DNA of 58,853 nt from Amoebophrya sp. AT5.2 (Eukaryota > Sar > Dinophyceae > Syndiniales > Amoebophryaceae), in contig RXOD01003811.1 in the NCBI GenBank assembly GCA_005223375.1, forward strand, positions 1 to 58,853. The letters run 5' to 3'. The translations under genes were made by a program, and so were the position numbers. Under the pieces are notes generated by a model. That model saw nothing but the letters and a program-made list of their open reading frames with translations. It made no database searches and was not told where the DNA came from. Position 1 is the first letter of the stretch; each line of letters opens with the position of its first letter. Shown here in pieces: positions 1-10,933 of this stretch.

Positions 1-3000
1 GGCCAGCACCGAGGCGCGCGCAGTGGTGCTGGAGGCGCTGGAGCCGGTGTTCCGCGTCTTCGAGGAGCAGTACCGCAGCAACGAGGTGCTGCGCGCCGTG
101 AAGCACTGCGTGGACACGTTCTCGGCAGACCACCTGAAGTGCTTCCAGGCCAGCTGCGAAGTGCTCGGCGGGGGCAGTCTGCAGCTCGGCGGGAGCAGCT
201 CGTCGACCGCATCCGCAGCTGCTGGCCAGACCGGGGGCGCATCTTCACTACAGCAGCCCTACAACGAACAGCAGCTGCGGACGGAGCTGCGCGGCCTGGT
301 GTCCGCCGCGAGTATCTTCTACAGCCTGAACGTGGTGGACCTGCCCGAGCAGTACGAGGACGCGATGCAGTTTTGGTTTTCCGGGTTTTTCCACTTTTTG
401 CGAACCAGCAACTACCCGCCGGCGCTGCTTCGGTCCCCCGGGGATATGGAGCGGTGCAACCGGCTGCGGGCGCAGATCTGCGAGAACCTGGGGCTGTACG
501 TGACCAAGTACCAGGAAGAGGTGAAGCAATACGTGAAACCAGCGACGGCGGCGGTGTGGGAACTCCTACTAGAGCTGAACCAGTCGGACGCAAACGACAA
601 CGTGGTAGCCAGCGGGATCAAATTCCTGTCGTCCGCGGCAGCGCAAAACTGGGGGGCGGAATCGCCGTTCGCGGACCCAGGAGCACTGCAACAAATATGC
701 GAAAAAATTGTGCTCCCAAACATGGCGATGCGAGACAGCGACGTCGACCTCTTCGAAGACTCGCCGCTGGAGTACTTTTCGTTTGCGCCGGTTTGTAAAG
801 TACTCCATAGATGATAAGACGTAGAAATAGAAAGTAGCGCATGTGTGAGCGTGAAGATGACAGTATCCTGATTGAATTTCATTTTTGATGAACCCCATTG
901 CCATTGATTCTACCAGCTTCATCCAGCGCGATATCGAGGAGGCGGACCAGGATACCCGACGGAAGACGGCGGTGGATCTGGTGAAAGCGTTGATGCGGTT
1001 CCAGGAGGGAAACGTGACTGCAATCCTGATGCAGCACGTACGCCAGCTCCTCGCCAAGTCGGCGGAATCGCAGAACACGAGGCAGGGCTTTCTGGCGAAG
1101 GAAAGCTGCATCTACCTCGTGATGGCCATGGCGGTAAAAGGAGGCACGAAACAGGCGGGATGCACCGTGGTGAATCCGCAGGTACTTTTTTTTATCCCTT
1201 CAATTCTTTATCTTTTTATCTCCGCGCCGATCTTCGTGAAGATGTTGCTGAGTGCTCCCTTATTGTAGTTTCGTGTTCCTTCGTCTTTTTATTTCTCACG
1301 AAGTATCATGCTCCGGTAGTTCGTTGTACGTAGTTTCGGTTTCCCCCGAGTGGTTTGTTTCAAGCGAAGATTTCATCTAGAGCCTCTCTTATAGGACAAG
1401 TTCTAAACTTCATCTCGATCATCTCGCGCGACAGGTTCCTTTCCAGCAGTACTTTGAGCAGGAGGTTCGTCCGGTGCTCCAGGCGGCGTTTATCCCCCAG
1501 ACGAACAGCGCCGCCGAGGAGCAGGATTTTCCGCCCCTCCGCGCCGCGGGCCTGAAGTACCTGACGACGTTCCGGTCGCTGCTGACGACGGAGGCCGTCT
1601 CGAGCGTGCTGGCGGATATCGCCCGGCACGTGAGCCACCCGTCCGCGGTCGTCCACACCTACGCGGCCCACGCCCTCGAAAAGCTGCTCACGGTCCGCGA
1701 CCTCACGCAGATCCTCGCGCAGCACCAGCAGCAGCAGCAACCTACAAACATCCTCGGGCAGCAGGCCGCGATGATTCTCACCGGGGCCAACGGGCAGTTG
1801 CCGCCGCTGAAGTTCAACGCGCAGCAGCTGCAACCCCTGCTCACGTCCGTACTGGAGCCGATGATCACGACGTTGACAAACAAGCAGGGGATCGAGCAGA
1901 ACGAGTACCTGATGCGCTGCATCGTGCGGGTGTTCATGTTCCTGCGGACGCTGGCGGCGGAGCTGGCGGTGCCGATGCTGGGGAAGTGCGTGGAGCTGAT
2001 GGAACAGATCGCCTGCAACCCCAAGCACCCCCAGTTCGCGCACTTTTTGTTCGAAGGCGTGGCGGTGGTCATCAAGGTGGCGCAGTCGTCGGAAGTGGTC
2101 GCATCGGAAGTGGAAGGGGCGGGAAGTAGGAGGAACAGCAAACTCCAAGCGGTGGAAGACAAGCTTTTGAACGTGTGCGGCGTGATCCTGCAGGGAGAAG
2201 TCATGCGCGACTTCCTCCCCTACGTCTTCCAAATCCTGGGGCTGCTGCTGGACAGCGCGGTGGAGGTACCTGTATGGCTATACATTGCTTTTTCACTCTG
2301 CTCGCCGCTGCAACTACTGCATATTTCCATCTTCATCGATCTAAAGAAAAGTACTAGTTCGTAGTTCTCTTCATAAGCCAACGCCGTCGAGGAGCTCCGT
2401 CACGCTCAACATTGAACTTCTCGCCAGGTGAAGCCGGTGTACACGTCCTTGTTCCAGACCCTTATGTTCCCCGAGTTCTGGACGAAGTACCCCAACATCC
2501 CTGCGCTCGTTCGCTTTCTGAAGGCCTACCTCGCCCGGCAGGACCACTTCCAGAGCCTGCTGCAGCAGAACATCTCCGAGGTCCTCAAGCGGTTCGAGTC
2601 GACCCTGAACTCGAGAAAGACGGAGGGGATGGCCTTCGACTTGCTCGGCGCGCTGTTCGCGCATCTGCCGCTGCACATGTACCAGGGGCAGCTGGACACC
2701 GTGTTCAAGGTGGCCCTCACGGCACTCATGTCCCGCAAAAGCGAAATACGCCTGAAAAAACACTTCGTGCTCGCGATGAGCATATTCGTGGTACTTACTT
2801 CTGTGGTTTCGTTTCTATTGGTTTTGAAAAAGTAGATCCCACATGATCAGCGCTTCGACACAGCTCTTGTCGCTCTTACATGGAGGAAAGCTAAATTTTT
2901 CACAGATGTGCACCAGCAGCCATTCATTGGCAATAATAAGTTTCCCCGATGATATTGAAATTGATCGTCAAGATAATGACGGATCGCCTTTACGAGGCTT

Positions 3001-6000
3001 TGGAGGCGATCGATTTCTTTTCGTCGACCCAGTACGGCTTTCGGAGAAAGAGGGGCTGCGTCGACTCGTTGATGCTCTTCAACCGTTTGAGGGAGGACCT
3101 TTCACATTACAGGTTCGAGTCGGCCCTCAGGATCGTGGTGGTACTTGTTGACCTCCGCAAGGCCTTCCCAAGCTTAGATTGGAGGCTTGTGGTTGGCGTG
3201 GTGCGGTCTATGGGGCTGGAGAAAACGAAGCTTTGGCAGGTCCTCAACGCTTCCCACCGCTCGGCCAAGCACGGCTTTGGCGGCGAGCTTTTCGACCTTC
3301 GGCACGGGTGCAAGGAGGGATGCCCTGGCAGTCCTTTGATCTTCATAATGACGTTTGCTGTGGTGATGCAGAAGTACGCAAACGAGATGGAGGCACGATG
3401 CAGGGCCAGGGGTGCGCCGTGGGGCGGTATCTCGTTGAGGGCCGATGATGGGGCATGGCATCTTCCACGGGAGGACAAGATCTTCGGCCTCGTCAGGTGC
3501 GGACACGACGCGAAGATCAACCTCATGGACCTACTGTTCGCTGACGACACCACGCTGGTCGACCCTGTTGAGGCGGGGGAACTAGAGCGCATTCTGCAGA
3601 GTGACCGGGAGGCGAAGAGCAGGGACGAGCCGTTCGGGGACATAGATACTACTGCTATTTTCACCGGGGTCATTACGGCCTGTGGCCTCCGCGAGAACGT
3701 GTCCAAGAGGGTGCAGGGCGACGTGGTCAGCGTCACCACTAGAAATTTGGGCGTCAGCACGGATCCTGATGAGGATGTTCGTCTTAAGGTCCATAGGGCA
3801 TGGCGTGCATATTGGACCTTGAGAAACCGGATCAGCGGCCTGGAGGGCATTACGAACGAGCGGAGAGGCGAGCTGGTGGTGATCATGATCCGCAGCATTT
3901 TGATGTATGGGCTGCAGGCCAGGTCCGTCACGCAGCGCGAGATGAGGATCCTGCATCGTGAGGAGAATAGGACTCTCGGCCAGGCACTTGCTGTCAAGTG
4001 GTGGGAGCGGCGTGCCTACGGCCTGCACTACGCTGATTTGCGCCGCCGGGCCCGGATGCCGCCTTTCGAGGTTCATCTCCGATACCTACAAGCGCGGTTT
4101 TTTGGCCACGTGATGCGAGGACCACGGGACAGCGTCACCAGGGTTGCGCTGATCGGCAAGTTCTTCCCAAACGGGGTGGATGACTACGAGCCGGCGGTCG
4201 ACCTCTACCGCTCCGAGGCGAATGTTAGGCAGCTAGAACCTAGGCAGAGGCAGATGCGTGACATGCTCGGGGACATGATCACTCACTTGCGCGACGGATG
4301 TGGAATGCCGGCACAGCTGATGCACTTACTTTTCGAGACCCCCGAGGAGGCCGAGCAGCGCAGACCAGACCTCGGCCCGCAGCGGTTGTACGCAATGAAT
4401 AAATGCGCGTTTCACGCCTTGGCGCGAAAGTGGTTCATAGCCGAGACCGCAAGGGACTGGGCTAGGGGGTGCCCAGAGACAAGGCAGTGGGCGGCCGATA
4501 AGCTTGTGGAGAAGTACTTCGGGGACAAGAAAAGCCGGCTGCTGACGCGTGACCAGATACGAAGGGAGGCGATGAGGAGGGGCGACGATCCCGAACAGAT
4601 GGTAGCGGAGCACTATCGGCCCCCTAGGAACGGCGCGGAGAGGATGCTACTGGGTAGCGAGTGCCCGTGGTGCTGCAAGGTGATCAGGGCTGATGATGGA
4701 GGCGACCAAGGCGAGGTCTGGTGTGAACCAGTTCAGCCGTTGCTGATGTCTAGGGAGATGCGCGCGCACCTCGAGGAGGACCACCCGGTCAACCAGCTGC
4801 CGGCGGAAGCTAGGCATGAGCTCGGCGAGCTCGTAAAGCGTGCAAAGGAAAAAGACAAGATCCGCGGAGAGGAGATACGTTGCGAGGTGGTCGACGAGTT
4901 GGTGGCTACTGGCCTGGTCAGCGAGGTACGGCACTGCGGTCCGAGGAGGCCCGGAAGGGTGACGCACGTGCGCAAGCTGCGACGCCACGTCTGCGATATC
5001 TCTTTCACCACGGGGGCGGGCGCGATGAAACTGCACATGCAAGGCCACGGGCGCAACGACTACACGAAGATCGGACAGCTCTGTATCCCGATAAAGGGAT
5101 ACGTTGACGACGAAGAGCGCCGTAGGAGGGAGGAGTATCGGCCTGAGCAGCACACTCTGAATGGGGCTGGCCAGTACTTCTGGGGCAGCGATGCTAGGCT
5201 GTTCCGTGTAGATGTTCCTTCCGATGCTAAGCATGTTGATCCGGCCACCGGGAGAAAAGGCATCGTCTGCCGGGTCTGTGGTGATAAGGTTTTTCCGTAC
5301 GACGAGGGCCTCCACAACCTGCGGGCTAGGAGCTCCAAGGTGAGCAAAATGCGGAAGCACGAGGAAGAATGCAGGCGGCGTAAGGAGGCGGCGGAGGCCG
5401 AAGCAGAGAAGAAGCGGAAAAAACAGGAGGAAGCTTCGGCCGCTGCTGCAAAGAAGAGGAAAATTGATCGCGATCGGAAGCAGAAATCCTAGCTCAGCAT
5501 TGATCCGCGCATCTGGTTCCAGGAATAAATCGTTTGGTCTCGGCAATACTACACAGCCGGGACAAACGTACACCCCTTGTTGGGTAAATCATCATCATCA
5601 TCAATAGATGAGTGCAACATCCTCATCTACTTTTTTTAATCTCCTATACTGCAGCACCAATGATTGAATGAACATCGGACCACAGTGGAAGCACAGCGCT
5701 GCTTCGTTTCGGGATATTCTCGAGCGTCTCCAGGCCGGGCTGTTTGAGCAGATCGTTGGGAACGTGTGGCTACCGCCCCTCGACCTGATGCAGACTTCTG
5801 TGGAGAAGAAGATTGCCTCCGTCGCGCTCACGCAGCTGCTGTTCCTGAAGGGCGTCGACGTGAAGCTCGCGTGCGCCAAGCTCGCGCTGCTCCTGGGAGT
5901 GGCCAGCCACACCGGGCGCGAACTGCGCGCGGCGGGCGCAGCGGCCGGGGGTGGGGGGCAGCAGCCCGGAGCAGGAGGTGGGGCCGCGGGGGGCTCCTCT

Positions 6001-6297
6001 TTGAACATACTCCCGGGGAACAACAACATCCTCGACGCGGGGAACGGCGTGCTGCTCGACGAGGCGGACCTGCTCACGGGCGCGAGCAGCGTGAGCTACG
6101 AGGGCTCGTACTCGAAGCTCTCCAACGCGGACGCGGCCGACGGCGGCGACTACCTGCTCCGAGCGGTGCCGGATCTGGGCGCGTACGTGAAACAGCAGCT
6201 GCAGCCACACAAAGGCAGCCTGGAACAGCTGGCGGTCGGGGACGAAAAAGTGAAACAACTGTGGCTCTTCCTGAGTCAGGGGAGCACGGGTCGATGA
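1..6297 (+). CDS. CSE1: Exportin-2 (CSE1/CAS), 3' part of gene, 5 exons in window
   Basis: Nuclear export receptor that returns importin-alpha to the cytoplasm with Ran-GTP. The 5' end is outside the window. Exons read as <1-771, 917-1181, 1447-2265, 2428-2790 and 5686-6297, all with GT-AG borders; every junction keeps frame. Family-specific stretches are clear: IVLPNMAMRDSDVDLFED, then FIQRDIEEADQDTRRKTAVDLV, then VVHTYAAHALEKLLTVRD, ENEYLMRCIVRVFMFLR, FLPYVFQILGLLLDSAVE and VEKKIASVALTQLLFLKG, in the order found in CAS proteins, all within HEAT repeats. Q-, G- and A-rich inserts (around 180-260, 1720-1790 and 5930-6010) are additional to the usual family sequence. The first junction could instead be EYF-IQRD with non-canonical ends, which is closer to the family. 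Intron 4 (2791-5685) carries a retrotransposon. Stop at 6295. Confidence 0.93.
2949..5492 (+). CDS. Non-LTR retrotransposon reverse transcriptase ORF (5'-truncated)
   Basis: Reverse transcriptase of LINE type, 847 codons, in an intron of the exportin-2 gene and in the same orientation. Visible motifs: YGFRRKRG (about residue 27), VVLVDLRKAF with the motif A aspartate (about 67), GCKEGCPGSPL motif B (about 120), LLFADDTTL motif C with FADD (about 197), then a thumb-like region. The C-terminal half has possible zinc-binding groups: CPWCC (about 570) with HLEEDH, HVCDISF with HMQGH (about 680), CRVCGDK (about 773) with HEEEC (about 803), and a Lys-rich end. No endonuclease domain and no RT region upstream of the first motif is present, so the copy looks 5'-truncated, as is usual for LINEs; the stated start is just the first Met. 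The palm catalytic residues and the frame are intact, so it may be recent. Confidence 0.88.
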   Translation: MILKLIVKIMTDRLYEALEAIDFFSSTQYGFRRKRGCVDSLMLFNRLREDLSHYRFESALRIVVVLVDLRKAFPSLDWRLVVGVVRSMGLEKTKLWQVLNASHRSAKHGFGGELFDLRHGCKEGCPGSPLIFIMTFAVVMQKYANEMEARCRARGAPWGGISLRADDGAWHLPREDKIFGLVRCGHDAKINLMDLLFADDTTLVDPVEAGELERILQSDREAKSRDEPFGDIDTTAIFTGVITACGLRENVSKRVQGDVVSVTTRNLGVSTDPDEDVRLKVHRAWRAYWTLRNRISGLEGITNERRGELVVIMIRSILMYGLQARSVTQREMRILHREENRTLGQALAVKWWERRAYGLHYADLRRRARMPPFEVHLRYLQARFFGHVMRGPRDSVTRVALIGKFFPNGVDDYEPAVDLYRSEANVRQLEPRQRQMRDMLGDMITHLRDGCGMPAQLMHLLFETPEEAEQRRPDLGPQRLYAMNKCAFHALARKWFIAETARDWARGCPETRQWAADKLVEKYFGDKKSRLLTRDQIRREAMRRGDDPEQMVAEHYRPPRNGAERMLLGSECPWCCKVIRADDGGDQGEVWCEPVQPLLMSREMRAHLEEDHPVNQLPAEARHELGELVKRAKEKDKIRGEEIRCEVVDELVATGLVSEVRHCGPRRPGRVTHVRKLRRHVCDISFTTGAGAMKLHMQGHGRNDYTKIGQLCIPIKGYVDDEERRRREEYRPEQHTLNGAGQYFWGSDARLFRVDVPSDAKHVDPATGRKGIVCRVCGDKVFPYDEGLHNLRARSSKVSKMRKHEEECRRRKEAAEAEAEKKRKKQEEASAAAAKKRKIDRDRKQKS
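5588..5605 (+). repeat. ATC microsatellite tail of the retroelement
   Basis: Five to six tandem ATC/TCA units directly downstream of the RT ORF's 3' region. Position and sequence fit a LINE 3' tail. Confidence 0.6.
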
Positions 6298-7065
6298 CGA
6301 GGAATCTATGATTAATTCAGAAAATTATAGAACCGTAGTTGTACTATCACCTTCACAACTCCTGCGAGACAAAGGCGTACCGCCCGTGCGTCTACCGATG
6401 CACGTCGACATTGTCGCCGGACCTATTCTTTCATTGATCGTTCCCAACTACTATGATTGACAGCACACTACGACAGGCCGCGGTACGTGTTTTCGTAACG
6501 CAAAAGCATACGAAGCGACGACGACGACGACAAGTGGTCGTACCCGAATACTGGCGACGCCCTTTTCTTCGATCTGGACACGCCGACAAATCCAAACACA
6601 ATGATTATCGATGCCAGGAAGAGCGCGAGCGCTACAAATACATTTTACAAATTCGATTCTCGCGGATTACATGTTGAAGGAGGAACAACATAAAGCCGAG
6701 ATTAGAACGAGAGAGCAAGTACTAGCTGAGAGACAGGAGAGGTGAAATTCAAATTTCCGAGAGGCTGAAGTAATGCCTTGAATGAGCTTTCTTGATGTTG
6801 ATTGATATTCCCCGTGCGAAGATGCGCATGGGTCGTTCTCGTTCTGCTTCTGCTTTCGCTTCGTGGTCGTCCTTCTAATAAATTATTGAAAAATAGAGTG
6901 TACTCGTTTGAGTTGTTCTCTTGGACGAGAGCAGAGCTAGCTCCTCATCTTCGCCAACGCCATAAGCATGCTCTAGCGACGATAGATGCTTGGACTCAGG
7001 AGTCCTCGAGACCATTGCCCCATAGGCTGAGCCCAGCCGAACCCGAAGTCAGGAGTCTCAAGAAG
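6298..7065. other. Intergenic, no gene recognised
   Basis: Between the exportin-2 stop and the next supported ATG. Short ORFs exist on + but none has a convincing protein; the Arg-run ORF near 6453-6677 looks random. Probably UTRs. Confidence 0.5.
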
Positions 7066-8397
7066 ATGGCTTCCGCGAAGAACGACGCGCTTCGCGAGCG
7101 CACCCTGGAGGGGTCGCTGAATTACTACGACGAGCAAAGGTGTGTGGGCACCGCGAACGACAAGGCGATCGCCGCGCGGCTGGGGGGGCATAACTGGAAC
7201 ATTATGAACAACGGGGAAAAAGACGAGATCTACCTCCGCCAGCTACGCAACAGCGACCACTTCGTGGACAAAAACAACCGCACAACAAACAAGTGGTTCC
7301 AGAGAAAAAGATGCTTTCCACGGTAGGAATTTTCACGATCAAGATGTTATTCTATTGTTGCTCCTTCATACGTAATTTACCGATCCAACTTCTGCAACTT
7401 TATTCTTACCTACTGGGCTAGAGTCGTCGACGTCGTTTCTCAACAACGAGATCGAGAAGCGCAAGCCGCGTTGTCTTCTTGGCAAGCTCGCAAAGCAACT
7501 TCAATGGGTATGGGAGTACGAACCAACTGGAGGACTACTACCTAAGTCGTGCGCAGGTAGAAGCCGCCTTGTCTGTGTAGTAGAACTCGAAGCTCCTCCA
7601 CCTGCACACAGACACATATAGCAAACACGAAATCACTATTAACAGCGACCCCCGCGAGCCTGTGAAGCACTGTATGACGTCGCTGGACGACCATCCCAAG
7701 GTCGCCGACAAGGAGTGCCGGAGACTAGAGTTGCACCTCTCGCAATTAGAGAACCACCAGAACTTCGGGGACTTTCAGCGCCGAAGACACGAACTCAGAC
7801 CAAACGGATCGCCACGACCAAACCGACGAAACCTCACCGACGTCGTACCTCGCCATGCACTGTCTGTTGTGCTACATTTTTGAAATTGAGATGCAGCCGT
7901 CGAAAATAAAGTGGATCCGTTCAGCTGTTGTTGTTCGTCTTCTTTGTGATCATGACAACGACAACCCTTTTCGCAGGACGAGCGTTTAAATGCATGTAGA
8001 GAGCGGGGGCGGCGGGAGTATTTGGACCGAGTCTATGCCCAGAGCAGCCACGGCGACGAATCGGCGCGGTCCGGCGCAACGTCAACGAGGAGCCAGCCGC
8101 CACGGGTGCGCTACCCCGATTGGAGGCAAATACAAAATGAGGTACTGAGACGAGAGAGCGATCGATCGACTGATCTTGATTGAAACAATTTACAATGAAT
8201 CAAACAATGAAGATGTATGAATGTCGACACGGAACTAGAAGTAGAAACGGAGGTGTCAAATCGAATTTTTCTGAACACCCCGCTCAGTCCGCGGCATTTT
8301 CGAAGTGCAAGACGGCGAACACGTATACGCAGTCAGTGCACACGACAGCAGACGGACAGGACCTCCTGGCGCAGCAGATCTACAAATCCCGGCAAAG
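7066..8397 (+). CDS. Unrecognised multi-exon protein (5 exons; last exon probably at 11767)
   Basis: Not recognised. Exons: 7066-7322 (ATG; contains HNWNIMNNGEKDEIYLRQL), an uncertain exon near 7422-7540, 7646-7844 (DPREPVKHCMTSLDDHPKVA...), 7977-8141 (DERLNACRERGRREYLDRVY...), 8288-8397 (SAAFSKCKTANTYTQSV...LAQQIYKSRQ). Exons 3, 4 and 5 join in matching phase with donors GTACCT, GTACTG, GTACTC and acceptors GCAG and TCAG, so this part is reliable; exon 2 has no donor/acceptor pair that fits both neighbours with GT-AG. Exon 5 ends in phase 2, matching an exon at 11767 that completes an Arg codon. The protein is charged, without membrane segments. The motif N-[WY]-[ND]-I-[MI]-N-N occurs here and in the 11767 exon, supporting one protein. 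Short peptide motifs of this kind occur in some axonemal proteins, but I cannot assign one. Confidence 0.6.
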
Positions 8398-8974
8398 GTA
8401 CTCGGACCTTCTGAATACTGTATATATAAAACTATGTTTGTACTTCTTAGCAGTAGCAACAAGCATAGGTTTAAGTTCTTGGTTGACGCTGTAGTGCTCG
8501 AGCTGCTGGTTTCGAAAAATAGGGCATGCTGAATGCTGACAGTGCTCAACCAAGCTCAACTTCTTGTTATGCGACATTTCGGTGCTTCACCACATGTAGA
8601 AAGAGTCGTTTAATGTTTTTCTGACTCGAAATTGCCACAATCAAACGGCTCGTCTTCGGTCAGGCAGCTCGTTCTCGGTCGGTGGTCTCGCTTCGGTTAA
8701 CTGTTTCTTCCGTAGTTGTTGGCGACGTCGGTCTGCAGCATGTAATCGGTAACTGCGCGCCGGGCGTCCAAAAGCGGGCGCGGCGTCCAAAAGTCAGTGC
8801 GTATTCTGATTTTCGTTGGAAGTCAACACAATCAAGTGAGGGTGGCCAAGACCTCACCACCACTATCAGAGGACTCGTGTCGGTCCAGAGTTAGTTTTAA
8901 ATTTCTTTCCCCGAGCCCGACTTTCATCGAAGGAGCAGGCTGCAACTACCAAAAATCAAGAGAAGACCAAGATC
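8398..8974. other. Gap before the glycosyltransferase gene, nothing recognised
   Basis: No supported exon. A GTCCAAAAG-containing sequence occurs twice in tandem (about 8765-8795), otherwise nothing is visible. If the exon at 11767 belongs to the upstream gene this is intron. Confidence 0.4.
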
Positions 8975-10933
8975 ATGCCTCGAGCAGGCCGGCGGCTCCC
9001 GTTCTTACGGCTGCGCGGCGCAGCGCTGCTCTCCGGAATCGGCGCGACGACCACCATAGCCGTGGCCATCCGCATGCGCACCAGGAGAACCAAAACGAGC
9101 ACGAAAACACCAAGCCGCGAGGGGGACGGCGGCATTTCCTCCGCCTCGTGTTGCGACGGCGTTGACGACGAGAAAGTGACGGAGCGTGCCCACGCGGAGG
9201 ACGAGGCCTTCACCGTGTACCAAGTGGTCGGCCGCAACAGCACCGGCGGCGTCATCTACGAGCAGTTTATAGTGCAACCGGGCGACCCCGGCTACAACGG
9301 GGTGCTGTACGACGGCTACCTGCTTCCCTCCAAAAACCCCGACGGCATTCCGGCGCAGAAACTGGCGAGGATCGCGGCCGATGAACAAGCTCAAGCTCAA
9401 GGCAAGCCGCAAGGAGGTGTTTCAACAAAAGCCGCCTACGAGCCCGTGACGCTGCCTCCTTCCGCGTGCGGGAATGGCAAAGGCATTGTTTCCCAGTTCT
9501 TCGGATCGCCGAAGCAACCGCACCTGACCGAGGAGAAGTTCGTCGAGGTTTTGTCGGAGGGCCTCGGCGAACATCGGAAGGGTGAGCGGGAGCTCCCCGC
9601 GGCGTGGCACGCCTGGCGCAAGGAGAACCCGGGCTACACCTTCAACTTCTTCAACTCCGCGCGCGCGGTGGAGTACCTGAAAGAACACTTCGACCCGAGA
9701 ATTCTCCGCGCGTTCAACGCGATCAAGAGCGGCGCGTACAAGAAGGACCTCTTCCAACTGTGCGTCATGTACCGGGACGGCGGCTTCTTCATCGACGTGA
9801 AGATCGGACCGGTCGCGGGTGTGGAGGAACAGGAGGAGCGCAACGCCCTGTCGGCGGAGGAACGCCGGGCGAAGCAGGGGGGGACGCATCTGACTGGGAA
9901 CCTCGACGCAGTCCTGGAGAAGCTAGCGGCGATCCCGAGCAACTACGCGGCGACGAAGAAACTCATGTACGCTTCCAAGCAGGCGAAGCTGGCGCACGAA
10001 AAGTACCAACAGCAGGACGAAGCGCTGGTGAAGAACGCGAAGAAGCTGCGCGAGGACGAGAGCGCGCACGAAGACTTCTACGCCGAGCGGACGAATCCGG
10101 AGACGGCGCGGCAGAGCAGCATCGAGACCGTCGGGTTTTCCGCCGCTTGCCAGCACCTGGGCAAAATGGACCAGGGAATGGTGATGAACGCGGTTACCTA
10201 CGCCAAGCCGCGAAACCCGGCCGTGGGCGAGATCATCCACAGCATCCTGATGTCGGTCGAGCGGCACGACGAGCACCTGGAGAACAAGTGGGCCCTCACT
10301 GGCCCCGTGGCGTACTTTCGCGCGCTGACCGGCACCCTTCCCGCGTTTCCGAAGAAGCACAAGAAGCGTTTCGAGGAGGCCGAGCGGATCCACACGCTGC
10401 AGGGGAAGCTGCACACGAAGGCGCTGGAGTGCCACGAGCTGGACGGGGGCGTGGGGCAGGTGAAGACGCTGCTGTGGAACAACGAGGACCTGGCCTCGGA
10501 AATGTGGCTCGCCGTCCCCGACTCGTTCGCGGCGAAGAAGGACGGGTCGCTGCAGCCGCTGAACGAAAAGGGGGAAACGGTCGCGCTCGTTGCGGGCGGC
10601 TCGTGCGCTCCCGGCACTTCCTTCGGCGGATCCTGCGGGGACGGCCCGGCGACCAACGGGGGAACGGTAATCGATTCCAAGAGGGCGGACTACAACAAGG
10701 AGCTCGCGATCTTCCGGAAGGTGGTCTTCACGGACCCGGGGGAGGGGTGGATAGGGCTGGGAGGAGACGCGTACACGAAGAAGCTCGAGGAGAAGCCCTC
10801 CTGTGTGGGGGACGAAAAATTCGTGCTCACCCCAATCTTCGAGGACCGGTGCTACCAGAAACGGCAACTGCAGGGAGAACAAGGGCCGCACTGGGAAATG
10901 ATTAACGACGGAAAAACATGCATCGAAGAGTAA
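8975..10933 (+). CDS. GT32/OCH1-like glycosyltransferase, type II membrane protein
   Basis: 652-residue single-exon ORF, a predicted Golgi/ER sugar transferase. A short Arg-rich cytosolic end is followed by a hydrophobic anchor at about residues 8-32, then a Ser/Thr-rich stem. The core resembles the DXD glycosyltransferases of the OCH1/capsular polysaccharide group: NPGYTFNFFNS (about 218), RILRAFNAIKSGAYKKDLFQ and LCVMYRDGGFFIDVK (about 258-276), equivalent to the family's R..D..R...L...GG.Y.D.D block. The second acidic residue of the DXD motif is Lys here (DVK), so metal/nucleotide-sugar binding may be altered. Several Cys in the C-terminal third suggest a lumenal fold. The long overlapping ORFs in other frames and on the - strand are GC-driven shadows. 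It may sit in an intron of the flanking gene. Confidence 0.72.
   Translation: MPRAGRRLPFLRLRGAALLSGIGATTTIAVAIRMRTRRTKTSTKTPSREGDGGISSASCCDGVDDEKVTERAHAEDEAFTVYQVVGRNSTGGVIYEQFIVQPGDPGYNGVLYDGYLLPSKNPDGIPAQKLARIAADEQAQAQGKPQGGVSTKAAYEPVTLPPSACGNGKGIVSQFFGSPKQPHLTEEKFVEVLSEGLGEHRKGERELPAAWHAWRKENPGYTFNFFNSARAVEYLKEHFDPRILRAFNAIKSGAYKKDLFQLCVMYRDGGFFIDVKIGPVAGVEEQEERNALSAEERRAKQGGTHLTGNLDAVLEKLAAIPSNYAATKKLMYASKQAKLAHEKYQQQDEALVKNAKKLREDESAHEDFYAERTNPETARQSSIETVGFSAACQHLGKMDQGMVMNAVTYAKPRNPAVGEIIHSILMSVERHDEHLENKWALTGPVAYFRALTGTLPAFPKKHKKRFEEAERIHTLQGKLHTKALECHELDGGVGQVKTLLWNNEDLASEMWLAVPDSFAAKKDGSLQPLNEKGETVALVAGGSCAPGTSFGGSCGDGPATNGGTVIDSKRADYNKELAIFRKVVFTDPGEGWIGLGGDAYTKKLEEKPSCVGDEKFVLTPIFEDRCYQKRQLQGEQGPHWEMINDGKTCIEE

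Larger units (their letters stand above)
2880..5620 (+). mobile_element. 5'-truncated LINE-like element inside CSE1 intron 4
   Basis: Approximate extent of the retroelement insertion. It has an RT ORF, a short 3' region (5493-5585) and an ATC microsatellite tail (about 5588-5605), as several LINE clades have instead of poly-A. Left and right borders and target duplication cannot be fixed by eye. The host intron keeps canonical ends (GTACTT at 2791, CACAG at 5681-5685), so the element is probably removed with the intron. Confidence 0.7.

Noticed and set aside
1360..2232. 290-codon - strand ORF
   Set aside because: Antisense to the conserved exportin-2 exon, with a His/Arg-rich translation typical of shadow frames.
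3107..3997. 296-codon - strand ORF antisense to the RT palm
   Set aside because: Ser/Arg-rich shadow of the FADD-containing sense frame.
4647..5573. 308-codon - strand ORF antisense to the RT
   Set aside because: No protein motif; the sense frame has clear RT catalytic blocks.
9604..10905. 433-codon + ORF in another frame of the glycosyltransferase, and the 349-codon - strand ORF over the same region
   Set aside because: Arg/Gly-rich translations without motifs; GC-rich third positions of the real gene keep these frames open.
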